DNA of 64,000 nt from Brevundimonas intermedia (lineage in GTDB: Bacteria > Pseudomonadota > Alphaproteobacteria > Caulobacterales > Caulobacteraceae). The notes below the pieces were generated by a model. That model worked only from the letters and a program-made list of their open reading frames with translations, did no database searches and was not told where the DNA came from. The stretch spans positions 1,054,001 through 1,118,000 of the forward strand of contig NZ_SPVH01000006.1 of NCBI RefSeq assembly GCF_004614235.1, written 5' to 3'. Both the position numbers and the translations under genes were made by a program. Shown in pieces: positions 15,837-24,980 of the stretch; position 1 is the first letter of the stretch; the number at the start of each line of letters is the position of its first letter.

Positions 15837-16475
15837 TCACCCGCCGCCGCCCAGCGCGGGCGCCCACCCGCCGGCCTTGAGCAGCAACGCCGCCGAGTTC
15901 CCCATCTGCCAAAGACTGTAGAGCAGCACGACGATCAGGGCCCCAACGGCGACCTTGCGCCATGGCGCGAACGCGGCCGTCGCCGTGCCGATCACGAAGA
16001 TGGAGACGCCCACCCACAGGCGCACTGAACTGGCGACTTGGGCAAAGCCGGGATTGAGCTGGGCCAGGATGATCACGATCACGGCGACGATCAGATTGGC
16101 GGCTAGGACACAGCTGAACACCAGCCGTCGATGGGCCCAGAAATGGTCATCCAGGTCGATCCGCTCGTCGCCGCCCTCGGCCGAGACGCGCGGGAAGGTC
16201 ACGCTGGCGGCGACGTAGAAGGTCGCGGCGATGGCCAGCGAGACGATCAGCACGAAGGTGTTGAACGGCGCCCCTCGAAAAATGACCCAGGCCTGGTTCC
16301 AGAAGGTGGCGATATCGATGGCCACGAACAGGGCCAGCAGCGGCGTCAGCCAGCCGAACCGAATCCGCTGCTTCTCATGCAGCACCCGCGCAAACCCGCC
16401 CACCAGTTCGGCGACCGACAGACCCAGCAACAGGCCATAAAAGCTGAAGAAGAATTCGAACGCGCTCACAGCCAT
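15837..16475 (-). CDS. Six-helix membrane protein, hypothetical
   Basis: A 212-residue protein with about six membrane helices, including FEFFFSFYGLLLGLSVAELV near the N-terminus and WVGVSIFVIGTATAAFAPW near the C-terminus. The cytoplasmic loop contains RIDLDDHFWAHRRL. I recognise no named family. It is transcribed on the minus strand ahead of the M14 peptidase with a 38-base gap; this could be an operon, although the functional link is unclear. Confidence 0.7.
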   Translation of the reverse strand: MAVSAFEFFFSFYGLLLGLSVAELVGGFARVLHEKQRIRFGWLTPLLALFVAIDIATFWNQAWVIFRGAPFNTFVLIVSLAIAATFYVAASVTFPRVSAEGGDERIDLDDHFWAHRRLVFSCVLAANLIVAVIVIILAQLNPGFAQVASSVRLWVGVSIFVIGTATAAFAPWRKVAVGALIVVLLYSLWQMGNSAALLLKAGGWAPALGGGG

Positions 16476-16526
16476 CCCCCAATGTCAGGGGAGGAAGCTA
16501 GACCGTTCGGGGAAGCGCCGCCAGTC

Positions 16527-16562
16527 CGCCGCCTCCGTCACTGGCAAGCGACGGAGGCGGCG
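16527..16562 (-). terminator. Strong hairpin after DUF3829 gene
   Basis: A perfect 13-bp stem (16527-16539 paired with 16550-16562) with a 10-base loop lies a few bases beyond the stop of the DUF3829 lipoprotein gene on the minus strand. There is no T-run after the stem in either direction. It could be a stem-only terminator or an mRNA 3'-end stabiliser. Confidence 0.5.
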
Positions 16563-16568
16563 ATCTCG

Positions 16569-17498
16569 TCAGGCAGGCATTTCGACGTCGCCCATCCGGT
16601 CGATGGCGCGATTGTAGTCGTCCACGATGCTTTCGCGCTCATAGTCGCTCTTGCTCTGCTTGTAGTCGCGCCACGAGCCGATCATCGAGTCGACGTAGCC
16701 GGCGATGGAGCCGAACTCCGACTTGTTCTCGTTGTCTGCGGGCAGGGCGGCTTCGGCTTCGCGCAGCTTTGCGGCTGCAGCCACGAACTCGGGCAGCAGG
16801 CGATCGGCTTCGTCCGCCTTGTCCTCGATGACGGCGGTGGTGAAGTGATCGGCCTTCTGCATGGCGTCGATCAGGCTGGCCTCGGCGGTGTGGCCGCTCT
16901 TGGTCAAGGCCTCGATCTTGGCCGCATTGCTGGCGCGCTGGTATTCGCTCAGAGCGGCATCCAGTTCGCCGATCCCGGCGATCGCGCCTTGATAGGCGGT
17001 CATCAGGGCGGTGTGGGCCGCCTTGCCCTTGGCCAGGCCGTCTTCGCGATAGGCGCGGGATTCATAATAGGGATCCAGCGTCTTCCACTGCGCCAGCAGG
17101 GCTTCCAGTTGCGGCAGCAGCTTGTCCACCGCGGCGTCGGTGCGTCGGCTCTGAGTTCCGCCCGCGAACGCCTTGCCTTCCTTCAGCTTCTCGATCGCCG
17201 TTTCCAGCGTGGTGATGTTTTCGGGGAAGGAGATCGAACTGGTCGCGCTGGCGTTCGGGATATCCAGCTTCTGATAGTTTTCGAAGTTGTTGGGCACGCC
17301 CCAGCTGTCATCGATCAGCTTGTTGAAGCCTTCGGTATAGAGACCCTGCTTCTGCTGCGTCAGCTCGCTGCCCGCAGCGGCGCTCACCGATTGAGATCCA
17401 TCGGCGCCGCCGTTGGCGTCGCCCTGTCCGCAGGCCGCAAGGCCCATCGTCATCGCGCAGACCAAGGCCATGGCGCTTACAGCTGTCCGAGACTTCAT
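16569..17498 (-). CDS. DUF3829 lipoprotein
   Basis: A 309-residue lipoprotein. The signal (MKSRTAVSAMALVCAMTMGL) ends in lipobox LAAC; the mature protein starts with a Gly/Asn/Ser-rich linker. The rest is strongly helical with many Lys, Glu and Ala residues, and matches the general pattern of DUF3829 (KLNxLIDDSWG, KLKEGKAFAG, DKLLPQLEALLAQW, DYNRAIDRMG). The family is found in outer-membrane lipoproteins of unknown function. The ATG at 17498 begins the signal peptide, with AGGAAGGG upstream. A perfect hairpin lies about 20 bases before the start. Confidence 0.8.
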   Translation of the reverse strand: MKSRTAVSAMALVCAMTMGLAACGQGDANGGADGSQSVSAAAGSELTQQKQGLYTEGFNKLIDDSWGVPNNFENYQKLDIPNASATSSISFPENITTLETAIEKLKEGKAFAGGTQSRRTDAAVDKLLPQLEALLAQWKTLDPYYESRAYREDGLAKGKAAHTALMTAYQGAIAGIGELDAALSEYQRASNAAKIEALTKSGHTAEASLIDAMQKADHFTTAVIEDKADEADRLLPEFVAAAAKLREAEAALPADNENKSEFGSIAGYVDSMIGSWRDYKQSKSDYERESIVDDYNRAIDRMGDVEMPA

Positions 17499-17517
17499 GT
17501 GATTTTCCCTTCCTGGA

Positions 17518-17541
17518 CCGGCCAAGGTTCAGCTTGGCCGG
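17518..17541. repeat. 9-bp perfect hairpin in 5' leader
   Basis: CCGGCCAAG, a six-base loop, then CTTGGCCGG. It lies 20 bases upstream of the DUF3829 start on the minus strand, hence probably inside the leader of that mRNA just before the ribosome site. It may affect translation, or may simply be an operator-like inverted repeat. No T-run follows in either direction. Confidence 0.5.
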
Positions 17542-17726
17542 CGTTGGACAAGGAGAACGTCACGGCCAAGGTTGGGTTCGCAGAAAACCGCCGATTAACT
17601 GCGAATAAATCGCAAGTGACTGACTGGTCACGGTTTTCAGCCTGCTAAAAATTTGCCCCAAGATTGCCGGAGCCAATCAAGCTTGACCGCATTGTTTTCG
17701 CATCGCCGTCAGCTTCGGACCCCGCC

Positions 17727-18011
17727 ATGCACCAGATCATCGCCCTCGCTGTGACCCTTGTCGTCGCCCTTCTGCTCAATGGCGTAGTCGCCGCCCAAAT
17801 GGTCTCGGTCGGCTATTGGGGCGGGGCGCTCGGGTCGCTTCTCGTCGGTCCGTTGATCGTCTTCTACGCGGTCCACACCCTCGTCTATTTCGTCGTGCGG
17901 CTAATCCGGGGCAAGGACCGGATGCGGTCCTACACCCGGTCGCGGCTCAACTATGTCGGCGCCGTCGTGGCGATCCTGGGCGTCGTAGGCGCGGCCGCTG
18001 GTCCCGCCTGA
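17727..18011 (+). CDS. Small membrane protein, hypothetical
   Basis: A 94-residue protein with three hydrophobic segments (HQIIALAVTLVVALLLNGVV, GSLLVGPLIVFYAVHTLVYF, YVGAVVAILGVVGAAAG). A basic loop, RLIRGKDRMRSYTRSRL, separates the second and third helices. I recognise no family. The ATG at 17727 is preferred over a TTG 63 bases upstream because the hydrophobic start follows immediately. It is divergent from the DUF3829 gene and convergent with ubiD, two bases apart. Confidence 0.6.
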   Translation: MHQIIALAVTLVVALLLNGVVAAQMVSVGYWGGALGSLLVGPLIVFYAVHTLVYFVVRLIRGKDRMRSYTRSRLNYVGAVVAILGVVGAAAGPA

Positions 18012-18012
18012 T

Positions 18013-19542
18013 CTATTTCCAGATCGGGGCGCTGTCGCCGGGCAGGCCAAGCCGGTCCCACATGTCTGAAACCCGTTCGATCACCGCCTCGTCCATGCGA
18101 ATTTCCTCGCCCCATTCGCGCTTGGTCTCGGGCGGCCATTTGTCGGTGGCGTCCAAGCCGATCTTTGAGCCCAGGCCGCTCTCGGGGCTGGCGAAGTCCA
18201 GATAGTCGATAGGGGTGGATTCGATCACGGTGATGTCGCGCGCAGGGTCCATCTTGGTCGAGATGGCCCACATGACGTCCTTCCAGTCGCGGGCGTCGAT
18301 GTCGTGGTCCACCACGATGACCCACTTGGTGTACATGAACTGGCGCAGATAGCTCCAGACGCCCAGCATCACCCGCTTGGCGTGGCCCGGATAGGCCTTC
18401 TTCATCGACACCACGGCGATCCGATAGCTGCACCCCTCGGGCGGCAGCCAGAAGTCGACGATCTCCGGGAACTGCTGGCGCAGCAGGGGAATGAAGACCT
18501 CGTTCAGCGCCTCGCCCAATACCGACGGCTCGTCCGGCGGCCGGCCCGTGAAGGTGGTCAGATAGATCGGGTCCTTGCGCATGGTGATGGCGCTGACCTG
18601 AAACACCGGGAATTTCTCGACCGAGTTGTAATATCCGGTGTGGTCGCCGTAGGGGCCCTCGTCCTCGAACTCGTTCAGCAGGACATGGCCCTCCAGCACG
18701 ATCTCGGCCTGGGCCGGCACCATCAGCGGCACGGTCTTGCACGGGACCAGCTCGGCCTTGGCGCCTCGCATCAGGCCGGCGAACTGATATTCCGACAGGG
18801 TGTCCGGCACCGGCGTCACCGCCGCCAGGATCGTGCCCGGATCGGCCCCCAGCACCACGGCGCAGGGCAGGGGCTCAGTGGGCCGGGCCTTCTTGTGCCG
18901 GGCATAGTGTTGCGCCCCGCCCCGGTGCGCCAGCCAGCGCATGATGGCCTTGTCCTTGCCCAGCACCTGCATCCGATAGATGCCCAGGTTGAAGTCGTCC
19001 TCTCGGTCCTCGCTCGGTCCCTTGGTCACGACCAGGCCCCAAGTGATCAGGGGCGCGGGCTCGCCGGGCCAGCAAGACTGGACAGGCAGGGCGGTCAGGT
19101 CGATCTGGTCGCCCTTCAGCACCACCTCTTGCACGGGCGCCTTCTTCACCATCTTGGGCCGCATCGACATGACGGTCTGCATCAGCGGCAGCATTTCCAT
19201 CGCGTCCCCCAGGCCGCGCGGCGGTGTCGGATTGCGTAGGAAGGCCAGCAGTTCCCCGACCTCGCGCAACTCGCCCGCCGTGGTCCGCGACTTGCCCTCC
19301 AGTGTCACCCCCATCGCGACCCGTTTCACCGTGCCGAACAGATTGGCCAGGCAGGGGATGGGGCTGATCGTGCCGTCGGGCATGACCGGCTGTTCGAACA
19401 GCACCGCCGGTCCGCCGTTCCTCAGCAGCCGGGTCTGGATCTCGGTCATCTCCAGCACGGTGGAGACGGGTTCGGACACCCGTACCAGCTCGCCCTGAGC
19501 TTCCAGCTGGTCGATGAAGTCACGCAGGGATTTGTAGGCCAT
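18013..19542 (-). CDS. ubiD: 4-hydroxy-3-polyprenylbenzoate decarboxylase
   Basis: UbiD removes the carboxylate from 4-hydroxy-3-polyprenylbenzoate in ubiquinone biosynthesis, using prenylated FMN made by UbiX. The protein (509 residues) begins [20 protein letters not shown], a typical UbiD opening, and includes [35 protein letters not shown] with the catalytic E-x-P/D elements, and the C-terminal [18 protein letters not shown] with the metal- and substrate-binding region. UbiX is not in the window. The Pr6Pr membrane gene lies 10 bases upstream on the same strand. Confidence 0.95.
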   Translation of the reverse strand: MAYKSLRDFIDQLEAQGELVRVSEPVSTVLEMTEIQTRLLRNGGPAVLFEQPVMPDGTISPIPCLANLFGTVKRVAMGVTLEGKSRTTAGELREVGELLAFLRNPTPPRGLGDAMEMLPLMQTVMSMRPKMVKKAPVQEVVLKGDQIDLTALPVQSCWPGEPAPLITWGLVVTKGPSEDREDDFNLGIYRMQVLGKDKAIMRWLAHRGGAQHYARHKKARPTEPLPCAVVLGADPGTILAAVTPVPDTLSEYQFAGLMRGAKAELVPCKTVPLMVPAQAEIVLEGHVLLNEFEDEGPYGDHTGYYNSVEKFPVFQVSAITMRKDPIYLTTFTGRPPDEPSVLGEALNEVFIPLLRQQFPEIVDFWLPPEGCSYRIAVVSMKKAYPGHAKRVMLGVWSYLRQFMYTKWVIVVDHDIDARDWKDVMWAISTKMDPARDITVIESTPIDYLDFASPESGLGSKIGLDATDKWPPETKREWGEEIRMDEAVIERVSDMWDRLGLPGDSAPIWK

Positions 19543-19552
19543 GTCGCGACGC

Positions 19553-20215
19553 TTAGGCGGGACGCGGCCCGCTGTCACGCGCCGCGCGGCCGAACACGCG
19601 ATCCAGCCCGACCAGCGCCAGCCCCACCAGCAGGAAGAAGACCAGCAGCGCCCCAAAGATCATCACGACCCGCCCCAGTCCCAACTGATCCACATTGACG
19701 AACCCATAGGGCCACCAGTGCGTCGCCAGGCCGTGGATCAGCGTCCACCCGCCATAGATCAAGGGAAAGGCCAGCCATTTCGCCGGGTCGATCCAGCGCA
19801 AACGGCCCTTGGGCGTGAACCACAGCCAGTCCAGCACGAAGGCGGCCGGCATGACGTAATGCAGCACCACATTGACCAGCAGCGACCAGCCGGTGGGGTT
19901 CCAGTAGGGATGCAGCAGGAAATGATAAACCACCCCGACCACCACGATATACATGGCGACGGCCGCACGGACGCCCTCGCTGGCGCTCCAACGGCCCAGT
20001 CTGGAGCCCTCGCCCAGCAACGGGCCGGTGAAAGCCAGGGCGACCAGGATGTTGGTCAGGATGGTGAAGAAGCTGAAATAGTTGATCGTCCGCTCCAGCA
20101 CCGTCCATCCCTGAACCGGCGCCACCATCAGCAGATATTGAAGCGCGAGCGCGGTCCAGCCCACGACGGCGAACGTCGCGCGCCACAGCCTGGGCTGGTC
20201 CCGTTTGCGAAACAC
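19553..20215 (-). CDS. Pr6Pr family membrane protein
   Basis: A 220-residue, six-helix membrane protein of the Pr6Pr group, related to FAR-17a/AIG1-like proteins. Typical features are [34 protein letters not shown] and [18 protein letters not shown]; eukaryotic FAR-17a relatives are fatty-acid ester hydrolases, but bacterial members have no established role. The gene starts with GTG (MFRKRDQ) preceded by GGAGG. It sits between an aldo/keto reductase gene and ubiD, all on the minus strand. Confidence 0.82.
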   Translation of the reverse strand: MFRKRDQPRLWRATFAVVGWTALALQYLLMVAPVQGWTVLERTINYFSFFTILTNILVALAFTGPLLGEGSRLGRWSASEGVRAAVAMYIVVVGVVYHFLLHPYWNPTGWSLLVNVVLHYVMPAAFVLDWLWFTPKGRLRWIDPAKWLAFPLIYGGWTLIHGLATHWWPYGFVNVDQLGLGRVVMIFGALLVFFLLVGLALVGLDRVFGRAARDSGPRPA

Positions 20216-20233
20216 CGGCGCCTCCGTCGTCGA

Positions 20234-21076
20234 TCAGGCGGCAGTCTTGTCCCATTCGAACGCGGGGTCCAGCCAGTCGCCCAGTCTTTCGCCGCGATCC
20301 AGCGCATCCATCCGCTGCATTTCCTCGTCCGTCAGGGCGAAGTCGAAGATGTCGAAGTTCTCGCGCGCCCGGCTTTCCTTGGTGGTGCGGGGAATGGCGA
20401 TGATCCCGTGCTGGATCAGCCAGCGCAGGGTAATCTGACCATTGGTCTTGTCGTGCGCTTTGGCCAGTTCGCTGATGGTTGCGTCGTCGGCGATCTTGCC
20501 CTGGGCCAGCGGCGACCAGGCGGTGATCGACGAGCCCAACTCGGCCGCCGTGGCGACCAGCTGATCGATGCCGAGATAGGGATGGTGTTCGACCTGGTCG
20601 GTGATCAACCGCGCCTTCGACAGGCCCTGCGCCTGGCGGAATTCCTTGGACGGGAAGTTGGACAGGCCGATCGACTTGGTCAGTCCCTCGTCCTTGGCGG
20701 CGTTCAGCGTGCCCAGCGTCTCCTCGAACGACGGCGTCGTCTTGGGCCAGTGCAGCAGCAGCAGGTCCGGCGTCGTGCCCAGGCTGTCGGCTGATTCCTT
20801 GGCCTGTTTCAGCAGGGCGTCATGGGTGAAATGCTCGACCCAGATCTTGGTGGTCAGGAACAGGTCTTCGCGCGCCACGCCGGAATCCCGAATGCCTTCG
20901 CCCACCGCCTGCTCGTTCTTGTAGATCCAGGCCGTATCGATGTGGCGATATCCGATCCGCAACGCCTCGGCGACCATGCGCCGCGCATCCGCCGGCTCCA
21001 GTTGCCAAGTGCCGAAGCCGAGCAGGGGGATTTCGATTCCATCGACGGTGATCGTGGGTTGGTCGCCGTAGGCCAT
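20234..21076 (-). CDS. Aldo/keto reductase
   Basis: A 280-residue NADPH-dependent reductase of the AKR superfamily. The TIM-barrel signature elements are IPLLGFGTWQLEP near residue 15, GYRHIDTAWIYKNEQAVGEG with the catalytic Asp and Tyr, LLLHWPK with the active-site His, IGLSNFPSKEF, and the cofactor-binding AIPRTTKESRARENFDIFDF at the C-terminus. It probably reduces small aldehydes or ketones such as methylglyoxal or 2,5-diketo-gluconate; specificity cannot be set from sequence. The ATG at 21076 (MAYGDQ) is the family-typical start. Confidence 0.93.
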   Translation of the reverse strand: MAYGDQPTITVDGIEIPLLGFGTWQLEPADARRMVAEALRIGYRHIDTAWIYKNEQAVGEGIRDSGVAREDLFLTTKIWVEHFTHDALLKQAKESADSLGTTPDLLLLHWPKTTPSFEETLGTLNAAKDEGLTKSIGLSNFPSKEFRQAQGLSKARLITDQVEHHPYLGIDQLVATAAELGSSITAWSPLAQGKIADDATISELAKAHDKTNGQITLRWLIQHGIIAIPRTTKESRARENFDIFDFALTDEEMQRMDALDRGERLGDWLDPAFEWDKTAA

Positions 21077-21108
21077 GGGAGAAATCCTTCGTATTATGGA
21101 TGGCGCAT

Positions 21109-21993
21109 TTAGGCGCCGGGGGCGGCCTTCGAAACCCCTGGGTCGAACCAATCCAGGATTTCGCGCCACAACGGCTCCATCCCCTGACGGAACGCGCCCT
21201 CATGTCCGATTCGTCGCACGCCATAGTCGGCGGGGCGACGCACGAGAATTTCGGACGGCGCATCGGGATAGGCCTTCAGCAAGGTCGCGCCGGTTCCGGG
21301 CGTGGCGATGGGATCGTCAGGGAAGATCCAGGACCGGATCGGCGACCGCATTTCGGCGAAATGCTGTGGCTCAAGAGCGCCCGATTTCAGCTCGTCCAGG
21401 AAATAGGCCGGCTTCAGGCACCAGCGCTTCCAGGTCTCGAATACGCCGCGCGGCAGGTCCGTGCCGCGCCACATTTTTCCTGCGCGGATATAGCCGTAAC
21501 GGCTCAGATGGGCTGGGCCGAAACCGAACCAGAAGAACAGCTCGATCGGATTATAACTGCGGTGGTGCGCGCCCCACCAACCTGTACCCACCGAAACGAA
21601 GGCGTGGCGATCGATATCGCCGTGATTGGGCATGAAGCCGGCGAAATGGCCGCCGACGCTATGACCGACATGAAAGATCGGCAGATCGGGCGCGGCGGCC
21701 TTCAACGCCTCAAGCGCGGCCGGCATGTCCAGCCGGCCCCAGTCGGGATAGTCCATCTGCATCGTGGCCAGGTCGTCCGGTCGCGAACCCCCGATGCCGC
21801 GATAGTCATAGGTCAGGACCACGCAGTTGCGTTCCGCCAGCCATCGCGCGAACCGAGCGTAGAAGCCCCTGGGAAAGCCGGTGCCGGCCGAGATCAGCAC
21901 CGCGCGGGTGGCGTGTTCCGGCTGAAAGAGGGTCGCCGCCAGCGGCCAGCCGTCGCTGGTCTCGATGACCCGATCCTCAACCCCGATCCCCAT
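21109..21993 (-). CDS. Alpha/beta hydrolase
   Basis: A 294-residue alpha/beta hydrolase resembling the COG4757 group. The oxyanion strand is AVLISAGTGFPRGFY, the DYRGIGGS motif follows near residue 75, the nucleophile elbow is VGHSVGGH, the acid lies in SWIFPDDPIA, and a His near RRIGHEGAF completes the triad. Substrate is unknown; esters or lactones are likely. I chose the ATG at 21993 (MGIGVEDR), preceded by GGAGTGGCGAGG, over an upstream in-frame ATG because the domain begins within ten residues of it. Confidence 0.88.
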   Translation of the reverse strand: MGIGVEDRVIETSDGWPLAATLFQPEHATRAVLISAGTGFPRGFYARFARWLAERNCVVLTYDYRGIGGSRPDDLATMQMDYPDWGRLDMPAALEALKAAAPDLPIFHVGHSVGGHFAGFMPNHGDIDRHAFVSVGTGWWGAHHRSYNPIELFFWFGFGPAHLSRYGYIRAGKMWRGTDLPRGVFETWKRWCLKPAYFLDELKSGALEPQHFAEMRSPIRSWIFPDDPIATPGTGATLLKAYPDAPSEILVRRPADYGVRRIGHEGAFRQGMEPLWREILDWFDPGVSKAAPGA

Positions 21994-22051
21994 GTCCTCG
22001 CCACTCCGTTGCGATTGTGGATGGACTATGCGGGATTTCCCCGGCGTCAGG

Positions 22052-22393
22052 TCAAGCGGCGTCATAGGCCTTGACCAGCCGCTTCGGCGCGACCCTGCGC
22101 CACCGCTTCTCCAGCGCCGCCTTCAGCCAGATATCATCTACCGTGGCGATACGCGCCAGAACGATGGGGTGGTCGCGATAGTGGTCGGTGAAATGAAACG
22201 TCGCCGGGTCCATCTCGATCAGAAGGTCACGCTCATCGCGATTATCCAGATGCACCACGATACTGTCGTCCAACTGGGGCCGCAGCCAGGTGAAGAACTT
22301 GCCCGCCACCTTGTACGACGCCTCGCCATAGGACACGCCGTCCTCGACGCCTGGAAACGACAGCAGCAGGGCGCGGACCTCGTCGTGGGTCAT
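22052..22393 (-). CDS. MmcQ/YjbR family protein
   Basis: A 113-residue protein of the MmcQ/YjbR family, which has a double-wing fold and is often called DNA-binding, although function is not established. It begins MTHDEVRALLLSFPGVEDGV and has the family's SYGEASYKVAGKFFTWLRP, followed by FTDHYRDHPIVLARIATV and the end KRLVKAYDA. The gene lies two bases after the gamma-glutamyltransferase gene on the same strand, so the pair is probably co-transcribed. Confidence 0.88.
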   Translation of the reverse strand: MTHDEVRALLLSFPGVEDGVSYGEASYKVAGKFFTWLRPQLDDSIVVHLDNRDERDLLIEMDPATFHFTDHYRDHPIVLARIATVDDIWLKAALEKRWRRVAPKRLVKAYDAA

Positions 22394-22395
22394 AA

Positions 22396-24237
22396 TCAAT
22401 AGGCCAACGCGATCCCGTCCTTGCGCATCTCGGTCGCCGCGCCATAGGTCCAGCGCCCGCCGGGGTTCATCTGTTTCATGACGTTCTGATAGCCGCCGAA
22501 CCCACCGTCCGGCTCGCCCAGGGTCCAGCCCATGGCGCGCAGCTGGGCCTTGGTCGCCTCGGGCACGCCGCTCTCCAGGTGCAGGACGCCGGTCCCCTCC
22601 TGCGGCTGGCCCGTCGGTTCGGACGAGCCATAGTGTTGCCAACGCGGGGCGTCGCCGGCCGCCTGGGGCTCCAGCCCGTAGTCCACCATATTGATGATGA
22701 TCTGGGCCTGGCCCTGGGGCTGCATGGCGCCGCCCATCACGCCGAACGCCATCCAGGGCTCGCCGTCCTTGACCGCGAAACCGGGGATGATGGTCTGGAA
22801 CGGCCGCTTGCCGGGCGCATAGACGTTGGGATGGCCGTCGGTCAGGGCGAACAGCTCGCCTCGGTCCTGGAACATGAAGCCCAGCGGCTCCGAGCCGTTG
22901 TCCGGCGCCAGGCCCGAGCCCATGCCGCGATAGTTGGACTGGATCCAGCTGACCATCATCCCGTCGCTGTCGGCGACGCTGAAATAGGTGGTGTCGCCGT
23001 GGTGCGGGGCGTCGTCCGGCATGACCCGGTCCATCACCCGGTCCGGCCGGATCAGCTTCGCCCGCTCGGCCGCATAGGCCTTGGAGTTCAGCCATTCGAC
23101 CGGGGTCTTGGAGAATCGGTCGTCGGCGAACCAGCGCGCGCGGTCCTCGAACGCCAGCCGCTTGGCCTCAGCCTGGACGTGCAGCGAGGCTGCGGATTGG
23201 AAGCCCATGGATTTCAGATCGAACTGTTCGCAGATGTTCAGGATCTGGTTGGTGGACAGGCCCTGCGTGTTCGGACCCAGGCCGAAGACATCGACCCCGC
23301 GATAGTTGGTCTGGATCGGCTCGACCCATTCGGTGTGATGGGCCGCCAGGTCGGCGCGGGTCATCCAGCCGCCGATTCGCTTGAAATAGGCCTCGATCTG
23401 ATCCGCGATCGGCCCCTCGTAGAAGGCGTCGCGCCCGCCCTCGGCGATCATCCGAAGGGTCTTGCCTAGATAGGGGTTGGCGAAGACCTCGCCCACCTTG
23501 GGTGTCGCACCGCCTGCGGCCCAGATGCGCTTCCTGTTATCGTTCTCCTCGATCGGGATCTGGCCCCGGTCGAAGGCCGCCATGTTGCGTTCCAGATAGT
23601 AGGCGATGACCTGGGGCATGGGCACGCCCTGTTCGCACAGTTCGGCGACCGGCAGCAGCACATCCTTCCACGGCAGTTTCCCGTACCGCTGATGCGCGCT
23701 CCACCACGCGTCCACCGTGCCCGGCACGTTCACCGTCACCGCGCCATAACGGGGCAGATAGCCGTCGATGGCCTTGGACCGCGCCGTCTCCAGGCTCAGG
23801 CCCTGCGGACTGGCGCCCGAGCCGTTCAGTCCGACGACCTTCTTCTGTTTGGGGTCCCACAGCATGCAATAGGCGTCGCCGCCGATGCCGTTGGCGACCG
23901 GCTCCAGGAACCCCAGGGCCGCATTGATGGCGATGGCCGCGTCGATGGCCGATCCGCCGCGTCTCAGGGTGTCGATGCCGATCAGGCTGGCCGCCGGATG
24001 GGCCGTCGCCGCCGCCCCGTTCGCGCCCCAGACGGTGGACCGCCCCATGAACTTCGGCCCGGTGATCCGGTCGCCGATGCCGACGCCGGCATAGGGATCA
24101 GGACGGGCGGGGGCGGGGGCCGCTTCGGTGGGCTTTGCTGTCGGGCTGGTTTGCCGGGCCTGAGCCGCCGACGCCGCCATTGCTCCGGCCGTCAGGGCTC
24201 CAGCAGGCAGGGCGGACAGGAAGGTGCGACGATGCAT
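22396..24237 (-). CDS. Gamma-glutamyltransferase family protein
   Basis: A 613-residue secreted Ntn-hydrolase. The N-terminus MHRRTFLSALPAGALTAG is Tat-like, then a Pro/Ala linker leads into the large subunit (AAHPAASLIGIDTLRRGGSA, GIGGDAYCMLWD). Self-cleavage is expected before the Thr in GDTTYFSVADSDGMMVSW, the small-subunit start; NYRGMGSGL and PLGFMFQDRG follow. Such enzymes hydrolyse or transfer gamma-glutamyl groups from glutathione and related compounds in the periplasm. Substrate is not certain because the family also contains acylases. Confidence 0.92.
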   Translation of the reverse strand: MHRRTFLSALPAGALTAGAMAASAAQARQTSPTAKPTEAAPAPARPDPYAGVGIGDRITGPKFMGRSTVWGANGAAATAHPAASLIGIDTLRRGGSAIDAAIAINAALGFLEPVANGIGGDAYCMLWDPKQKKVVGLNGSGASPQGLSLETARSKAIDGYLPRYGAVTVNVPGTVDAWWSAHQRYGKLPWKDVLLPVAELCEQGVPMPQVIAYYLERNMAAFDRGQIPIEENDNRKRIWAAGGATPKVGEVFANPYLGKTLRMIAEGGRDAFYEGPIADQIEAYFKRIGGWMTRADLAAHHTEWVEPIQTNYRGVDVFGLGPNTQGLSTNQILNICEQFDLKSMGFQSAASLHVQAEAKRLAFEDRARWFADDRFSKTPVEWLNSKAYAAERAKLIRPDRVMDRVMPDDAPHHGDTTYFSVADSDGMMVSWIQSNYRGMGSGLAPDNGSEPLGFMFQDRGELFALTDGHPNVYAPGKRPFQTIIPGFAVKDGEPWMAFGVMGGAMQPQGQAQIIINMVDYGLEPQAAGDAPRWQHYGSSEPTGQPQEGTGVLHLESGVPEATKAQLRAMGWTLGEPDGGFGGYQNVMKQMNPGGRWTYGAATEMRKDGIALAY

Positions 24238-24320
24238 GGGCCAACTCCTCGAACAGCAAGTCCGCTATCAAGGCGGGGTCCGGCCCATTCGGCAAGCTTT
24301 GCCTTAAGGAAAGCCGCAAA

Positions 24321-24352
24321 GAAAAAGGCCGCGTCCCTTTCGGAACGCGGCC
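24321..24352 (-). terminator. Rho-independent terminator of exbD
   Basis: Read on the minus strand: an 11-bp stem (GGCCGCGTTCC paired with GGGACGCGGCC, one G-T pair) closed by a GAAA tetraloop and followed by TTTTTC. It begins about 25 bases after the exbD stop, so exbD probably ends its own transcript here rather than reading into the gamma-glutamyltransferase gene. Confidence 0.9.
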
Positions 24353-24376
24353 CAAATTCTGAAGCGGACGAACGTC

Positions 24377-24811
24377 CTATTCGATGTCTTCGTTCAGCAG
24401 GCCGACCTTGAAGAAGCCGTTCTCCTGCATCTTGTTCATGACTTCCATGAACTGCGAATATTTCACTTCCGGCTGAGCGCGGACGAAGACGCGCTCTTCC
24501 TGGCAGGAACCGCCGCCCAGGGCGGTGCAGACGTCAGCGGCAAGGTTGTCGATGGAGGTCTGGTTCTCGGCGATGAACAGCTGACCCGAGTCCTGGATGG
24601 TGATGTACACCGGTTCCTTTTCCTCGGTCGGATTGGTGGGCGGCTGCGCCGGCGGCAGGTCCAGACGGATCGACACGGTCGCCATAGGCGCGGCGACCAT
24701 GAAGATGATCATGAGCACCAGCAGAATGTCGATGAACGGCGTGATGTTGATATCCGCCGTCTGTTCGATCGTGTGCTTGTCCCCACCGGAACCACCCAGC
24801 TTGGCAGCCAT
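24377..24811 (-). CDS. exbD: ExbD/TolR family biopolymer transport protein
   Basis: A 144-residue ExbD/TolR protein. One N-terminal membrane helix carries the proton-path Asp (INITPFIDILLVLMIIFMVA, Asp near residue 28), followed by a periplasmic domain with IRLDLPPAQPP and a C-terminal domain with VFVRAQPEVKYSQFMEVM. Such proteins form a motor with ExbB that energises TonB. An unusual internal pair of Cys (DVCTALGGGSCQEE) may be a disulfide. No exbB or tonB neighbours it, and a strong terminator follows, so it is a single-gene unit. Two or more TonB receptors in this window could depend on such a motor. Confidence 0.9.
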   Translation of the reverse strand: MAAKLGGSGGDKHTIEQTADINITPFIDILLVLMIIFMVAAPMATVSIRLDLPPAQPPTNPTEEKEPVYITIQDSGQLFIAENQTSIDNLAADVCTALGGGSCQEERVFVRAQPEVKYSQFMEVMNKMQENGFFKVGLLNEDIE

Positions 24812-24980
24812 GCATCGTCTCCGTTACTCGCCGGCTGCAATCCGCGCCGACATTTCCCTATGGATCGCCCGAAGGCTTGATCGGTTCTTGGCGTCCCGAT
24901 GCGGGCTTGTAAAGCGGTTCTAAACGATCTGCCGTTCCCGAACGTCAATTATACGCGACAGTCGTCCCCGAGTTCAGGCC

